Made by a program: the position numbers and the translations under genes. The notes under the pieces were generated by a model that was not told where the DNA came from, searched no databases, and saw only the letters and a program-made list of their open reading frames with translations. From assembly GCF_023343835.1 (NCBI RefSeq), contig NC_064433.1:53100871-53164870 (forward strand): a stretch of DNA of 64,000 nt, read 5' to 3'. Source of the DNA: Lagopus muta. Lineage: Eukaryota > Chordata > Aves > Galliformes > Phasianidae. Below are positions 1-13,317 of the stretch, in pieces. Position 1 is the first letter of the stretch. Each line of letters starts with the position of its first letter.

Positions 1-507
1 ACATGAAATTGATGAAGGGACATTTTCATAACATTTGCTGGAGTCTGAATCCTTAGAGAGAGGTGACCCTTAACTGAAGTGATAGTAACCTCCTAGACCC
101 TCGAAAAATTCCCCTGTACTTGAATGCATTCAGTGCTCAAGCAGCATTACAGCATCTCAGAAGTGTGTCGCAGCCTTTCAGTGACTGCAGGCAGGGTGGT
201 AGCAGGACTGGAGAAAGCCCTGACCTCTTCAACCCTCGGCCATTGGGTGTTTGCAGCCACAGCAGCTGTAGGGTATAGCAGCCTGACAGCTCACAGCCCA
301 TTTGAGTGCAGGGCAGCCTCCTCTGCTCAAGGCAAGGATAAAGTATCTTGAAGCCTTCAAGATGAAGACTACCATTCTCTCCCTTCCCTGCCTTTTTGGG
401 GTCTTACCTCTCATGCAACACGACCCAAGGCCCATGGACATTGAGGAATTGTTCTCTGTTGGTTTGCATACTTTCTGGAGGTGCAGGATATTGTGAAAAA
501 ATTATTT

Positions 508-690
508 TCAGAAAGACTGGTGGCACAGGCTGCCTGGGGAAGTGGTGGAGTCACCATCCCTGGAGGTGTTCTGGAACCACGTGGATGTGGGACTGAGGGA
601 TGTGGTTAGTGGGCATGGTGGGGATGGGCTGGCATTTGCACTAGGTGATCTTAGAGGTCTTTTCCAACTTTAATGATTCTATGATTCTAC
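508..690 (+). mobile_element. CR1 LINE 3'-end fragment
   Basis: The sequence resembles the 3' end of avian CR1, with GGCTGCCTGGGGAAGTGGTG, CATCCCTGGAGGTGTTC and TTTTCCAACTTTAATGATTC, and ends in ATTCTATGATTCT. It is 5'-truncated, as most CR1 copies are. Confidence 0.9.
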
Positions 691-1732
691 AAAGTGGACA
701 GAGAAAGGTGAAGAATTCAGCGACAAAGCAAAATTTGCAAGGGCTGAATAGGATGGATACCTGCTTTACAGCCTCCAGCCCCACAACATATTTTCCAGTG
801 TTTGGGGAGCTTTCTTATTAGTTTCTAACTTTTTTTCCAGAACAAAGAGTCTTCTGTTTCTTCAGTCCACCTCTCAGTATGGACAGGGCGTAGTTAAAAA
901 TACAGTTGGCATTAGATAGTGGAGCTCCAGTATTATTTCATAAATATCATCCTCAAAAGTAGTTTTTGGTTCAGGACATATGCAAGGATCAAGGACAAGT
1001 GTTGCAATGAAGTGCTCCAGAAATGCTGGGCAGCTGCATTACACAGCAAGAGAAATCTTGTGTTTGAACTTTCAGGAATCAGTCCCTATTCACCAAAGTC
1101 CACACACAAAGTCCACCACAGAAATCACTGAGGATTGGCAGGAGGTTTGCTTTTAGGTTTCATTTATCTATTCATCCAGTTTGCAGAATCACTACTCATA
1201 TATAACCTTGCTGTTTTAGTAGAAGTTCTGCAAATAGTTCTGGAAGAGAAATATGTGTGTTGCAGCTATGCCTATGGTCCCTGGGCCTTGAAGCACAAGT
1301 GCTGACTGCCTGCTGAGCATGTCTGGGTAATGCTGCTCTTACAGATGTGGAGTAGTATCCAAGCATTAAACTTGCAGAAAAAGCTTCATCTATGCAAGAG
1401 TCCCATTACATTAGCTTTTGTTTAGATCCTAGTTTGCCTTTATTTGCCTACATAAAGCTTTTCTGTAGGCTTTCTATTTAGCAGTCGTTAGAACAGATGT
1501 AATTTATCGCTTTACCTATGAAATTAATTCAATAACAGAGCTGATTCAATAACAGAGCTGCTGTTTCAAATAATGGTACAGGGCTAAACCCCTATTAATG
1601 AAAGTATTTAAAGAGAAGCACAACTGTTAAAAAGCCTTTTTTGAGCATTGCTTATTGCTCTTCTCAAGTACTCTCATCTCACAGTAACAAAAACCCTGAT
1701 CCTGAAGAGCAATAAGACACATCCAAGATCTA
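691..1732. other. Intergenic DNA, no gene seen
   Basis: Unique-looking AT-rich sequence between two CR1 fragments. Only short random open frames and the 17-bp duplication at 1527-1560 are visible. Confidence 0.7.
1527..1560. repeat. Perfect 17-bp tandem duplication
   Basis: ATTCAATAACAGAGCTG occurs twice in a row without mismatch, at 1527-1543 and 1544-1560. Confidence 0.95.
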
Positions 1733-2338
1733 CAGAGAAGGAACTGGGTGTCCTGGTGGGCAATAGGTTGGTCATAAGCCAGTGAGTGGCTATCAGATCG
1801 AGGGGGTTGATCCTTTGCTCTCCTCTGCCCTGCACAGGCACAGGGGCCACGTCTGGAGTGCTGTGTTCAGGTCTGGGTTTAAGAAAGACAGGGAACTTCT
1901 AGAGAGAACCCTATGGAGGGCCACTTAGATGATGAGGGGCCTAGAGCACCTCCGTTATGAGGAATGGCTAAGAGCCGTGGGACTACTCGGCCAGGAGAAG
2001 GCTGAGGGGGGATCTCATCAGTGCTTATAAATATCTCATGGGAGTGAGTCAGGAGCATGGGGACAGGCTCTTTTCAGTGGTGCCCAGTGACAGAACACAG
2101 GGCAAAGGACACAGACTGGAACACAAAGCTCCATAGACACATGAGGAAGAACTTTTTTACTGTGAGGGTGACAGAACAGTGGAACAGGCTGCCCGGAGAA
2201 GTGATGGAGTGTCCTTCTATGCAGAAATTCAAAACCTGCCTGGACACTTTCCTGTGGAACCTACTGTAGGGAACCTGCTTTAGCCTGGGCCTGGACTGGA
2301 TGATCTCCAGAGGTCCCTCCCAACACCTCAATTCACAG
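1733..2338 (+). mobile_element. CR1 LINE fragment with the end of ORF2
   Basis: About 600 bp of CR1, running from a reverse-transcriptase-side segment (GGAACTGGGTGTCCTGGT) to a diverged 3' end (GGATGATCTCCAGAGGTCCC). A stretch at 2057-2269 still reads as the C-terminal part of CR1 ORF2 (RKNFFTVRVTEQWNRLPGEV). The remainder has stops, so the copy is dead. Confidence 0.9.
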
Positions 2339-5300
2339 GGCCTGCACCCCTCTGAAGGCTGTACCCTCTAATGACAAGACAATGCTGCAGTGCTTTGCTA
2401 GCATCGTAGGGGTGGCTTTGATATTCAGGCCTCACTGGAAAGAGGAATTCCCCACAACAGATGAGGAACTCATCTCAATAGATGATATGTGAGATGCAGC
2501 CTGGAGCTTTGGACACAGGCTGTCCATCAGTCACTGCCACCAGACCACTCCCTTTCTTTTTTCTTGACGTTCACCCCTTACACCTCCCTCTGCTCCAGCC
2601 TGCTGGTTATATGTTTCCCTGCATTTAAGTCCTGAGCATTCCTCACTAATTCACCTGCTGAAATGATTTAACTGCAGGAGAAATCCTCTTTCCACATTAT
2701 CTTCATTAAATAAAGCAGAGAAAGTTGCAGTGAAGGGAAACTCCTGGGGAAAACCCCGGAGAGCAGTGAGAGACTCAAGGCCAGCAGTTAGCTTGTCTTC
2801 AAAACTAACGGCAGCATTTAAAGTACAGCTGAAATTCTTTTTGTGCCTTTTGGTCTTAGTCACCATAAGCACATTTCTCTTGCTGGCTGCATTTTGAGTC
2901 TCCTTTGCAGCTAACAAAGAAAAGGGTTGGGTGTGTTGGCAGACATTGGCTTCTACCACTAAGTTTATTCAGTACAACTAGTGAGTCTTGATGTTGTAGG
3001 GAATCTTATGCTGTTGTACTAAGCACCTAGTAAGGAAGTATAAGGTCTATCTGTTCATTCCGTGCCTCCTTCTGCTCCTTTCTTTGGGTGTATTTATTGC
3101 AAATGCTGCACTTCAAGGCAGTTCACTCAATTCACTCTTTTCAAGGACAAAACTAAGCAGATTTGTTATCCCATCCATACCTGTTAACAAGAAGAAAACA
3201 GCACTTTGTTATGATGGTCTAAAGATGTAAAACATCAAGAGCAAGGAGCTATGTGGAAGGCCACACAAGCACATCTGGAGCAGCTGGGTGCAGAGCTGCA
3301 GCAGTGCCTGTTTGCCCCTGTGCAAAAGAGGAGAACAGTGTCCTTAGGATGGGATGTTGTGCTGAGTGTCCCCAGGATAGGTTGTTGTACTGAAGTCCCC
3401 AGTGCAACAGTTTCATCTGTGGAGATGTGAGAGCCCTTCCTCATCACCCTGGCAGTGTGAATGTATTCTAAAGTTATAAAAAAAATAAATCCACAATCCG
3501 TTGAGAATATGCCTTACTTCACGTGTTATGCAGAATAAATCTGGTAGTGCCCATCTCCAGGTTGACTGATCTGCTGTCTGCTGCTGCCCTAAATCCTGTA
3601 ACATTCTCAAGCTGGGCAGTTTCCCATTTGCTGTCCCAGTGATGCATGGAGAGACAGGCTGCTGTTAACCAGGTTCTTTGTGCCTCTTGAAGAAATGAAT
3701 TGGATGCTGAGAGTGGAAGGAGCAGCCACCCACTGAGTCAAGCTACCAGCAAGAGACCATCTAGTGCTAATATAAAGGATGACCGGGCATGTGAGGCTTT
3801 TGAGGTGTAGATTTAAATCCCCTTGGCCAATGGTTTTTCTGCTCCAGAGGATCTCTAATCCAGTGGGGCTGAGCTTTGCTTCTATGAATCTTTCTCTTTT
3901 GAGTTTCACTGCCCATAAACTTCCCATTAGTCTCCTTAATATGAGGCAAAAAGTCTTCACACTAGCACTTTTTGAGTCTGTTTTTATAAGATGAAGGACT
4001 CATTGATTCCACAGGGCATTCGGAAATAAAATGCATTCAGTAGACATAAATATTTTCTATTAGCTTTATGTTTCTTTTCCTTTCAAAACTTGGGACTATA
4101 TAGCCTATATATGCTGCTTGCCACTGCTCCTTTTCAGTGCAAATCTTCATTTTTCTCCTTTAAACTTGCTGCCAGATTCTGGCCATGTAAATCCAAGCCA
4201 AATCCTCTGGCTCTGCCCTCAGACTGCCCAGTGGAGCAGAGTGATGGATTGATGCTGGCCCTGGCACTACCTCCAAAGTTGGGCCCTGATCTTTGGTATG
4301 GGTGTCTTCAATGCAGGGCCTCGTCTGACAGCCAAAGAGGGGGCAGTGCTGGGGACAGTGGGGAAAACAGCATCAGGCAGTGGGGAGACAGCTATCCAAG
4401 GAAGACAGTGGGGACTTCCCTACCATGTCCTGGGTATGGTTATTATGTAGCCTCTTCTGCTGTGGCCTCTTTTAGAAGCCTGTGTAAAGCTGCCAGTTGA
4501 AATGGTGTTACCTGTTCTGGCAATGGTTTTCAGGAATGCAAAACTTAAAAAATGGAAAATTGTTTTTGGTGGAATTCAATGCAAAGCTGGGTCCAGCAAG
4601 GCCGAGTCCAACAGTAAAAGGGGCAGAGACACATGTATGCTTCTTGCTGGCTGCATCACAGGGCAGCTAAGGCCTTCTGGTCTGCTCTCCAGACCACTAA
4701 ATATTCATTCATTTGGTTGGCTCTGATGCTCCACAATGCACCTGCTATTTTGCACGCTCTCATTTCCTACCCGATCTTATTGATGCAGCCTGGGCTACCA
4801 ATGGCAAGCTACTTCCTTGGGGAAAATTAGGCTGTCCAAACAACTCACAAGGAAGAAAAGGAGTGTCCTATGTGCATGACCCCTCCGCCTCCAGTCTTTG
4901 GGCAGTTAGCAAGTAGCACTGATGAATGACTGAAGGATGCAGCCCCTGGTGGTGGCTGAGGGAGCACAATGCCTGTGAAGGGAACAGGGCAATCCCTAAC
5001 ACCACTGATGGTCTGTGCAATGGGAATAAACATCTCTGCTACTGAGCAGGTGTCAGGTGAGGGCTGAGGGCCCACCTGCTTTCTTGTTGGGCTGAACTAT
5101 AATATATAAGTAAATGTAGAAAATCAGAGAAACTGCACCTCCAGAAAAATTAGAACAAAGCAGGAAAAGAAACCAGCTATGGATGTTATCTTGCACCTGT
5201 GTTTTAAAAAGAAAAATAAAATTTCCCTGTGATTTACGCTGGCATAAATTAATATTATTTCTACCAAAGTGAGTGGGGTTACACTAGCATAAGCACAGAG

Positions 5301-7868
5301 AGCAACAAGGTCTCACAAAGAACAAAGCCCCTGGATGAAATTGCTGGTGCACGCAAATGCATTTCACAGACCTCAAAGGTGCCCTGCCTGTTTGTACCCA
5401 TGGTGAATTTGGTTCGTTTTCCCCAGAGGCCTTTTTCCATTTTAAATATAGCACACACGCAGATGGCTGGGACTACAATGGGCTGCATGGCTTTGTATTA
5501 CAGCAGGCAGCTTGACGTCGGCTTGAGCACAGTGACGCGCTCTGCCATGATTGCATTTGGAGCTATCAGTGAGCAATATTTCAGCTCCTTGTCACCTTCA
5601 GCTTGGGGATGGTTTGCAGACCCTCAGGCATCAAAGCAAGCATAAAAGGATGTTTAATGCTGACAGGATTTCTTATGTGGCCATTTAAGCAATACAATCA
5701 CACATATGTACACGGAGGTATTATTTATACACACACTCATATATATGTTTGCTGCTGCTGGCTCTAACATCGACTCACACCTGCACATACACATGCAGTT
5801 TTTATTGATTACAACAATCTCTTGGAAATCAGACACTGCTGTGTATTTTGACTCCTTTCCCTCGTGGTCAGTGTAGCCTTCTTTTGAGCAGTCCTGCATG
5901 CCCACTGCTCCCACCAAGCACTGTGGCAGTCATGCATAATCTCCTCCTCTGAAAATCCTATTTTGCTCTCACGAGCTTGCTTGCAATGGTCTGCTTCTGT
6001 TGTAGCTTCAAGTAAATATATGTGCATTAGACTTCTGCAGTATCTTCAAACACTGGAGGTTGTGTCCCACCAGAGCACCTCTGGCAGCTGCTGATCTTAA
6101 AATGTGACTCTAAAGCTTTGCCTCAGACTGAAAAAGCTGCTTTGAGCTTTACCTTTCATGCAAAAATGTGTGTTTTTGACAGTATCTGTCTGTCATCAGG
6201 AATGATGGGTCCTCCGCTGCATTCCCAAAGGTGCAGCCACAATACCAACACATAAGCATTCAGATTTGATCAGTCTCTTCATGACTGCTTTGAGTGCAGT
6301 ATGCCTAATACTATCCTCATCCACACTCTGTCTGGCTTCAGTGATGCTAAGCCCAACTTACACCCAGGTTTGCATGCCAAAAATTATATTTACCGCTAAA
6401 AAGTAGTTGAAAAGTGTTGCTGGGTAGCACCGCTGGGTGATTCTGTTTTGCAGACGCATTTTTCTACAGCCACTGGGTGGTGCTACAGAAAGGGATGCTC
6501 CGCTTTCTAGAGCAAAGCAGGTTTCTTCTCTCGCAACGAACGCTATCCGGAGACATCTATCGTTAGATAAAGTGGTGATGAGAAACACCCTTTTTCCCTT
6601 CACGTCTCCAGTACAAGTATCGCCTTTGCATTGTTCAAGTTGAAATTTTAGAAATCTAGCTATTTCATTTCTCTATTAAATGCTAGTTTAAATAATCTCA
6701 CTGTCAGGTATTTGATCTACACATTGCCAGTGGAGCTGAATATCGCAGGAGCACCGCAGGAGAACTGTCCCATCTGAACATGAACGTGTTCCATGCCACC
6801 GTTTGCTTGCTTTCCCCGATGATCCAGAACCAGTGTTTATTTTTCTTTGGCAGCATTGCTCACAGAAAGCTTTTGGATTGCACAAGCAAAAAGAGCTCTC
6901 GGAACAGAGGATGCACCTTTGCTTGGCACAAAGTCAGTAAGAGATGGTCACAAACAACCCCTGTTCTCTGGAATATCCTGTCGCACCCTGTGGTTGTCAG
7001 CTGGCACGAGGGGATGAAAGGTAACAATCTTCCTTCAAACAATGGCAGGAGGGTGATGAGAGGCCCTGAGGCAGTGAGTTCTGAAGCTTCCAATCCAGGT
7101 CCTAAGGGGGAAAGCCTAAAGCAAAGCTGACTCATCTGCCCACAGTGAGAAGGGAGCAGAGGCAGGTAGAATTCAGGTGTCATCATGCTGATGGGGGATG
7201 AGTGTGCAGGGAGAAGGTCCATCATTTCCAGAGGTTTTGCGGAAGCATCTGTTGATTCCAAGCAGTCCAAGTGGTGTACAAAATCTTTGTAGGCTTCAGT
7301 GCCAGAAAAGCCTCCTGTGCATGGAGCTCTCACAGAGATTAGTGCAAGCTGAGGTAAAGTGAGAAGGATCCAGCCTTGCTAAAGCAATGGGAAGTATGCG
7401 GAGGTCACATTGCTCCTCTTATTAAAATCGGATGCTTTTTTCATCTTGGTAACAGGCCTTTAAGAATGTTCTTTAGAAATAAGTGTCCTATTCCATTAAA
7501 AATAAATGTTTCTTTCTTATAACACAATTAATGTCAGCAAAGCATTCTGCAGATCCGAGGAGATTTATTTTTGTATAATTCTTGGGAGGCAGGAAAGAGT
7601 ATTCCAGTTCTGCAGGAGAGATAAGGAGACACAAGCTTATAAGTGTTTTTAGGCACTGGGCCAAGTTTTCACCATGGCTGATGGAGGACAGAGAGGAATC
7701 TCTCCAAGTCTCTACAGACGTGTTGGGGAGGGTAGCTCTTCCCTTCTATCAGCATTTTCTAGAATGTCATGTGCTCTGAATTGATGTAGAAGAGCTGGTG
7801 GCATCCATATGTTGCTTTGATTCTTTCTGTAGGATTCCTCCTGTAGTTCTCCTAAGACTTGTGTTGTC
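2339..7868. other. Intergenic DNA, no gene seen
   Basis: Open frames here are at most about 157 codons, on both strands, with no recognisable domain and no matching splice structure. Apart from the weak old-repeat candidate at 5229-5292 I see nothing specific. Confidence 0.65.
5229..5292. repeat. Possible fossil amniote repeat, upstream region
   Basis: GTGATTTACGCTGGCATAAA and GTGAGTGGGGTTACACTAGC form a pair of related motifs like those of the intron 1 copy at 25520-25594. Weak, recall-based call. Confidence 0.3.
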
Positions 7869-8120
7869 TTAGAATCACAGAATCATTAAGGTTGGAAAAG
7901 ATCTCTAAGATCACCTGGTCCAGCCACCAATCCACCCTCACCATGTCCACTGACCACATCCCTCAGTGCCACATCCACACAGTTCTGGAACACCTCCAGG
8001 GGCAGTGACTCCACCATCTCCCTGGGCAGTCTGATCCAACACATCCACGCTTTCTGAGAAGAATTTTTTCCCAATACCTAATCTGAAACGAACTGTGGCC
8101 ATTACCTCTCATCTTAGGGT
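7869..8120 (-). mobile_element. CR1 LINE 3'-end fragment, reverse orientation
   Basis: It reads as the reverse complement of CR1: AGAATCACAGAATCATTAAG, then GGTTGGAAAAGATCTCTAAG, and later CAGTGCCACATCCACACAG. The left boundary is the CR1 3' terminus. The inner boundary near 8120 is approximate. Confidence 0.9.
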
Positions 8121-11100
8121 TGTTCACTGTGCCTGTCGGTGCCCTAGCTGATGTGTTGGAGAAGGGTGCAGAGTGGAGGAGCTAGCACCATGTAAAAACT
8201 GCTGGCATCTCAGCAGAGCAAGCACAGCTCTTCCCCGCCCTGAGGCCCAGCCCATCCCTGTGCCTGCCCTGCTGTAGGCTCAGTGGTAGGGATGGTGCTG
8301 GAGTCACTGCTGCCCTCCTGGGCACAAAGACATGAAAGGTGGCATCCCCCTGTTTGCCATTTTGACATTTGCTATTCCTTTTATACTGCCTTAGAAGCAC
8401 AAAAGATGCGCAGGAAGCAATGAAACCTTCCCCCTTGCAATTCCCTAGTCGGCATAATGAAATTTTCATGCATAATAAGTCTTTGATCATGTTTGTCACT
8501 TAGCCAATTTGCTATTGATTTAAAGAGCTCTCTCTGCTAGAAAATAGACAAAGAGAATGTGCTTTTAAAAAGATCTAATGGAAGATCATATTAGATCCTT
8601 GTGCATCTATGCACGAACAGAATCATTTTCCATTTAACTGTGCTCTGTGCTTTGCTGCCCCAGATTTCTGGGTATGTCTTTTCCTGTGGAAATCATGTTA
8701 TATCATTGGTATACATCCTAAAGTTGTAATATTCTGTTTTCCTCTTTGTAATTGCTTACCATAAAATGATTAGTCTGCCATTAATGGCTTTTATTATTTG
8801 ACCTAATTTTATTTACAAGTCATAGACAACACTGTTCTCCAAAGCCAGGAAGTGGCTGCAGACAAATGAAAAGTAAACAAAATAAAACCAAAGGAAGCTG
8901 GAAGCCCCTGTACTGAGTGTATTTTCTAGTTTAGTATTGTCTCCACTTTAATAAAATAATTTTCAGTGAATAAAAAAACAGGGACAGAATCACAGCTACA
9001 AAGGGGAGCCATGATGCAGGCCTAGTGCTGAATTCCAGTATGTCAGTGGGAATTTTGAGGAATGAAAAGACAGGGAGGTGGTTTCTCAACGTTCCTAGCA
9101 TGGAGATGGTGGTGAGGGGAGCAGTTCTGTGCTGCCATCTGAAACATCCCAAGGAAGAAGAAAGGCTTTGCCTGGGGAAGGCACACACATTAACCGGAAA
9201 GTGATATGTGTTATCAACTGATGCTGTTCTTTCTGAAGGTATGGTATGCGTCCCCCATACCACAGCAGATAATATGTTTTAGGTGCTGTGGGGTTGATTT
9301 TCAGCAATAGGGCAGGATTTGCTGTCATTATCCCAGTCTTTGGAAAAGCTTGTTTGAATGAGTGCATCCAAAGGTGCTATCATCCAAAAACTGATTGATG
9401 CTACGTTTAGCATAACATCTTATGTTTAAGCTTCTTCAATCTAAAATGTATATGTATATTTGAAAGACAAAAAGAAATCTGTACTTTTTTACTCCACGCA
9501 TTATTAGAATAGCCTTATCCTCGTGTTTCCAAAGAAACTATTTGTGCATCTAAGAACAGCGTGAAAAGATCTACAATCCAGACACAGACCCCCAAGACCT
9601 CAATATCAGAACAAACATCTGGTGCAAAACATGCATTTGGTTTTCCTCATCGCAGGCACAGAGCAAAGAACACCACACAGAAGCCACATCTGAAGCTAAA
9701 ATGCCGCTTCTCGTAGGATCTGCCGGGTGGTGATCAGACTGGGCAGGAAATCCCAAAGTCCTGGAGGGATGTATCTGCCCCATCTCATCCGTGAGTCATC
9801 CAGGACGCAGAGGTCAAAATGGCAAAAGTTCATGGCTCTCCATTATGTTCCTGTACAAATGTCTCTGGGTGAAGGCTCCGATGGCGTGGGCTGGGGATCG
9901 GTTGCAGGATGCCCCCAAGTTGGGGAGCGCCTTGGGTGCATTTTGGTTTCTGCTTCCCCTTTCACCGCTTCAGCTGCCTCCTGGCCACACGCCTCCACCC
10001 TTTTCCGCCGCAACCCACAGGCACCGCTGTGGTCTGAGCTCGGGGTTGCAATACCAACAAGCGAGGCTGAGATGGTTTACTCGCTTCACCGCACGCACTG
10101 CTGCGCTGGGGAAGTTGGTGACAGAGGCATTGTGATAATGGTGCTGGGGGGACAACTGCTTGTGGTGGTCCTTTGGAGAATCTGTGTGATATAAGAGATG
10201 CTGATGTCGTTCCACATGCGAGGTCAGGGTGCGGGCACAGTGACCCCAGCTGAGATCCAGCAGTGCACACATGGCTTGATGTGCTGATGGTTGAGGTGAT
10301 GCAGCCAGCTTATTTCTCAAAGAATCGGCAAAAAAACAGCTGTGGCGGAAGGGAGGCAACCAAGGGCAAGGAGGGGAAGTGATGAGAGGAGGGCAGCGTG
10401 CTGTTGAGTGACTTAGTGACTTTTGTCACTTCTTTTTTTGCGCTTTTCATTGGTGACATGTGCAAGCCAGCAACCCCCAGCCCACCTTCCTGCCAACGCT
10501 GCTGAAAGCTGTAATGTTGGGCTTCCTTTTTACAGCCTGCTGATGTGAGTGGACTTTAATGTGGAAAGGATTTATGTTCAGGGGGTGGAAGGGAAGCCTT
10601 TGTCATTTATTTAATAAAAGTAATATATAAATAACACAATAAACACTTATACCATCACCAGTATTTACTGAAGGAGTACCTAAGCCAAACAAGAAATTTG
10701 AAAGCAGAAAAAGGAAATGCACATGCTTAATCTCTCTGGAAATCCTGTACGCTGCAATAGGAGAAACACTGGGCCTCAGCATCTACATGTTGGTTTTCTC
10801 ACTGGTGAATTTTGGATACCTTCTCCCTGTTGGTCAGCCACACTGAGTGCCCCAATGTAGGCACTGCAAAGGTTTTGGGAACTGTGCATAATGGCTGAGT
10901 ATGGAAAAGCAGATGTGAAATGGATTAAAATTCTGTATGTGTGTGTGACATAAGCATGCAGGCACATACATGCATATGTAAATATGTAAATGAATTTCAA
11001 ACCTGGAGATGTAAATCCAGCTGGTTGGTATCCTCTGTGCTTCACATCAACTAGCAGAAAAAAGCAATGAGTGTGAAGGAAAAGATGATAACGTAGTCAT

Positions 11101-13317
11101 TGCCTAAATTCCTCGTTAAATCCATTGAAGAAAGGTCGAGTCTTCTAAATGGAATTTTAGAATATGCTCCATGGACATATAAGTGCCTGGCTGAGCTACA
11201 CCTCAAAAGGTGACTGCTTGTCAAGGTAAAGATTTACAGGAATCAGTACAGAGAAAATGAGCGTTACAGCCTTAATCCTGAACTGGCGTGACTGCTGTAA
11301 TTTCCATAGCACACGCAGTTTCAAGGATTGGATGTGGTCTGGCAGGGCAGATAATATGCAGATACCTGCTGCAGGAAGCAGATGGATGCCAGGCGCATCT
11401 CCTTCTACAGGATAATCCCTATCATTGAGTGGAGCACATTAGCTTGCTTTCACTTCATCCGGCCAAAAAGCTCCCTATCAGTGTGAGCTCATAGAGAGGA
11501 GAAAGTTCAGTTGAGGGAATGTCCTCTGGATTTGCCTGCCAGCATCTTCCAAATATTTGCAGTTATGCAGTCTTTAGATTTGAAGGCTGAACAGTGCTGA
11601 GCACTTCAACTTGATCCAGCAAGCTGCACTTTGCTTGAAAATATTAAATGGCAAGGATGTCTGTCTCTATGTCAAATACCAAAGAAATTGTGCTGCTTGA
11701 AAGTTCACAGCAAAAATTAATCCTAAAAATGTACTGAGTTTTGTGATAAACTTATATTGCTGACATGTTGCCATCTTAAGATTTTTCTTCAATTCACACT
11801 GACTTCAGGAAGATAAGCCCACTGAAATCAATGGTTTTATTGTTGTTATTCTGATCATTGATATAGTTCAGATTTGGTACAACATATTCTGCAATGCTAT
11901 TTTGCAAATTAAATCCTAATCCTATTTCCTTTGAAGCTGGTTAGCAGAGATCTAGTGGTTTCAATGGGAGGATAATTCCTTCTGTGAATAAAGAAAAACA
12001 TTTACATAAAATAACAATGTCAGAAATGAAGAATCCCCTGGTGGTGCCTGCAAACTCAGAGCACTGAAATCCTCACCGACTGTTCATGGCAGAAACAAGG
12101 AGACACTGCATTTCTTACAGTGACACAGAACAGCTAGAGTGATGCAAAATAACTTGAAAAAGCCATATTTAAGACTGTCCACCTCCATTCTATCATTGCC
12201 TCTCATTTCTTCTGTGGTTTTTACTTCTTGGTATTCTTGTAGATATTGTAAAGGGCACTGCTTGACTATTTGCTCTCATGATTTTTATTCCTGTAATGAC
12301 AATATAGATTACAAAGGTGACAATATGTTACAACTGAAAAGGAAACATTTCCACATACCAGCGATACACTTCATCTTACATATACTTCTCCAGTTATCAT
12401 TATTTTCCATTTCCATTATTTCATGTGAGCACAGAGATGCTCCTGTGCCCAGTTTTAATTTGTACACTTAATTTGCTTAATGCCCTCTGGCTTCACATTG
12501 ACGAGTGTGAAGATTTGAAAGGAACCATAGCATTTGCATGCTACAGAGCACTGTGCTTATTCCATTATAAAAATGGCATTTTTCATTTTGGAGCTTCTGC
12601 TATTTACTATGCCTTATATAAATCACAGTATGCCCCAACGATTCTTGTGACAGACTTCCTTGTGGAATTGGTGCTGTAGGTCTCCAGGTAGTTAAAAGAG
12701 ACTAATCTCAGGAATATTAACAATACTCATGCATGCAACATAATGAAATGTATTTTAATAGCTGGGATTATCCAAGAGCTGCACAGGAGGCTACACCAAA
12801 CTCAGCTTAGAGTGAGCTCCCAGGCCAACCACAACCAGACACGCTTCCCTCCTGCCCCAGGGGGGCACCCAGGGCACAGCCAGCTGCCTTGGGTGCTGCA
12901 GGAGCCAGGCAGGACTTTCATCTGGACAGACTGCTGCACCTTTGGCACTTGGTGGGATTTAATCTATTTAAGTGAAGTTGTGTTGAGGTGAACATGCGCC
13001 AAGACAGTTTGTCACTCCTTGTGGCAGACAAAGGCGCCATTCTGTGCTGCCAGTTCTCTGACAAGATTTCATCCTTTCCATGATTAAAGTAAAGGAAGGG
13101 GCTGCAGGAGGACACAGCTCTCTTTCTGTATGGTAACAGAGAAGCAGGCTTCTCTTGATCTTTCTGCTTTGGACCAGACAGTTTGCAGTGCATTCTGTGA
13201 GGGATGCTGCATTTCAGGCTCTGGGGATCAAGCTGATAACCTGTCTCCCAACGATCTAGAATCAAGTGTGGAAGGCAAGATAAGGGTATTGGTGGGCATT
13301 TTGGCATTTATGGGGAT
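8121..13317. other. Intergenic DNA upstream of NUAK1, no gene seen
   Basis: The stretch 8,500-8,830 is AT-rich with several TAAT/ATTA cores and could be a conserved non-coding element (guess). A moderately GC-rich patch at 9,700-10,270 gives overlapping open frames of up to 155 codons on both strands, but none is recognisable. Alternating TG/CA sequence lies at about 10,935-10,985. Confidence 0.6.

Noticed and set aside
2057..2269. 70-codon open frame as an independent gene
   Set aside because: It is the surviving C-terminal piece of ORF2 in a dead CR1 LINE.
9727..10359. Overlapping 155- and 129-codon frames on opposite strands
   Set aside because: No recognisable domain, biased composition from a local GC patch, and no splice or poly-A context.
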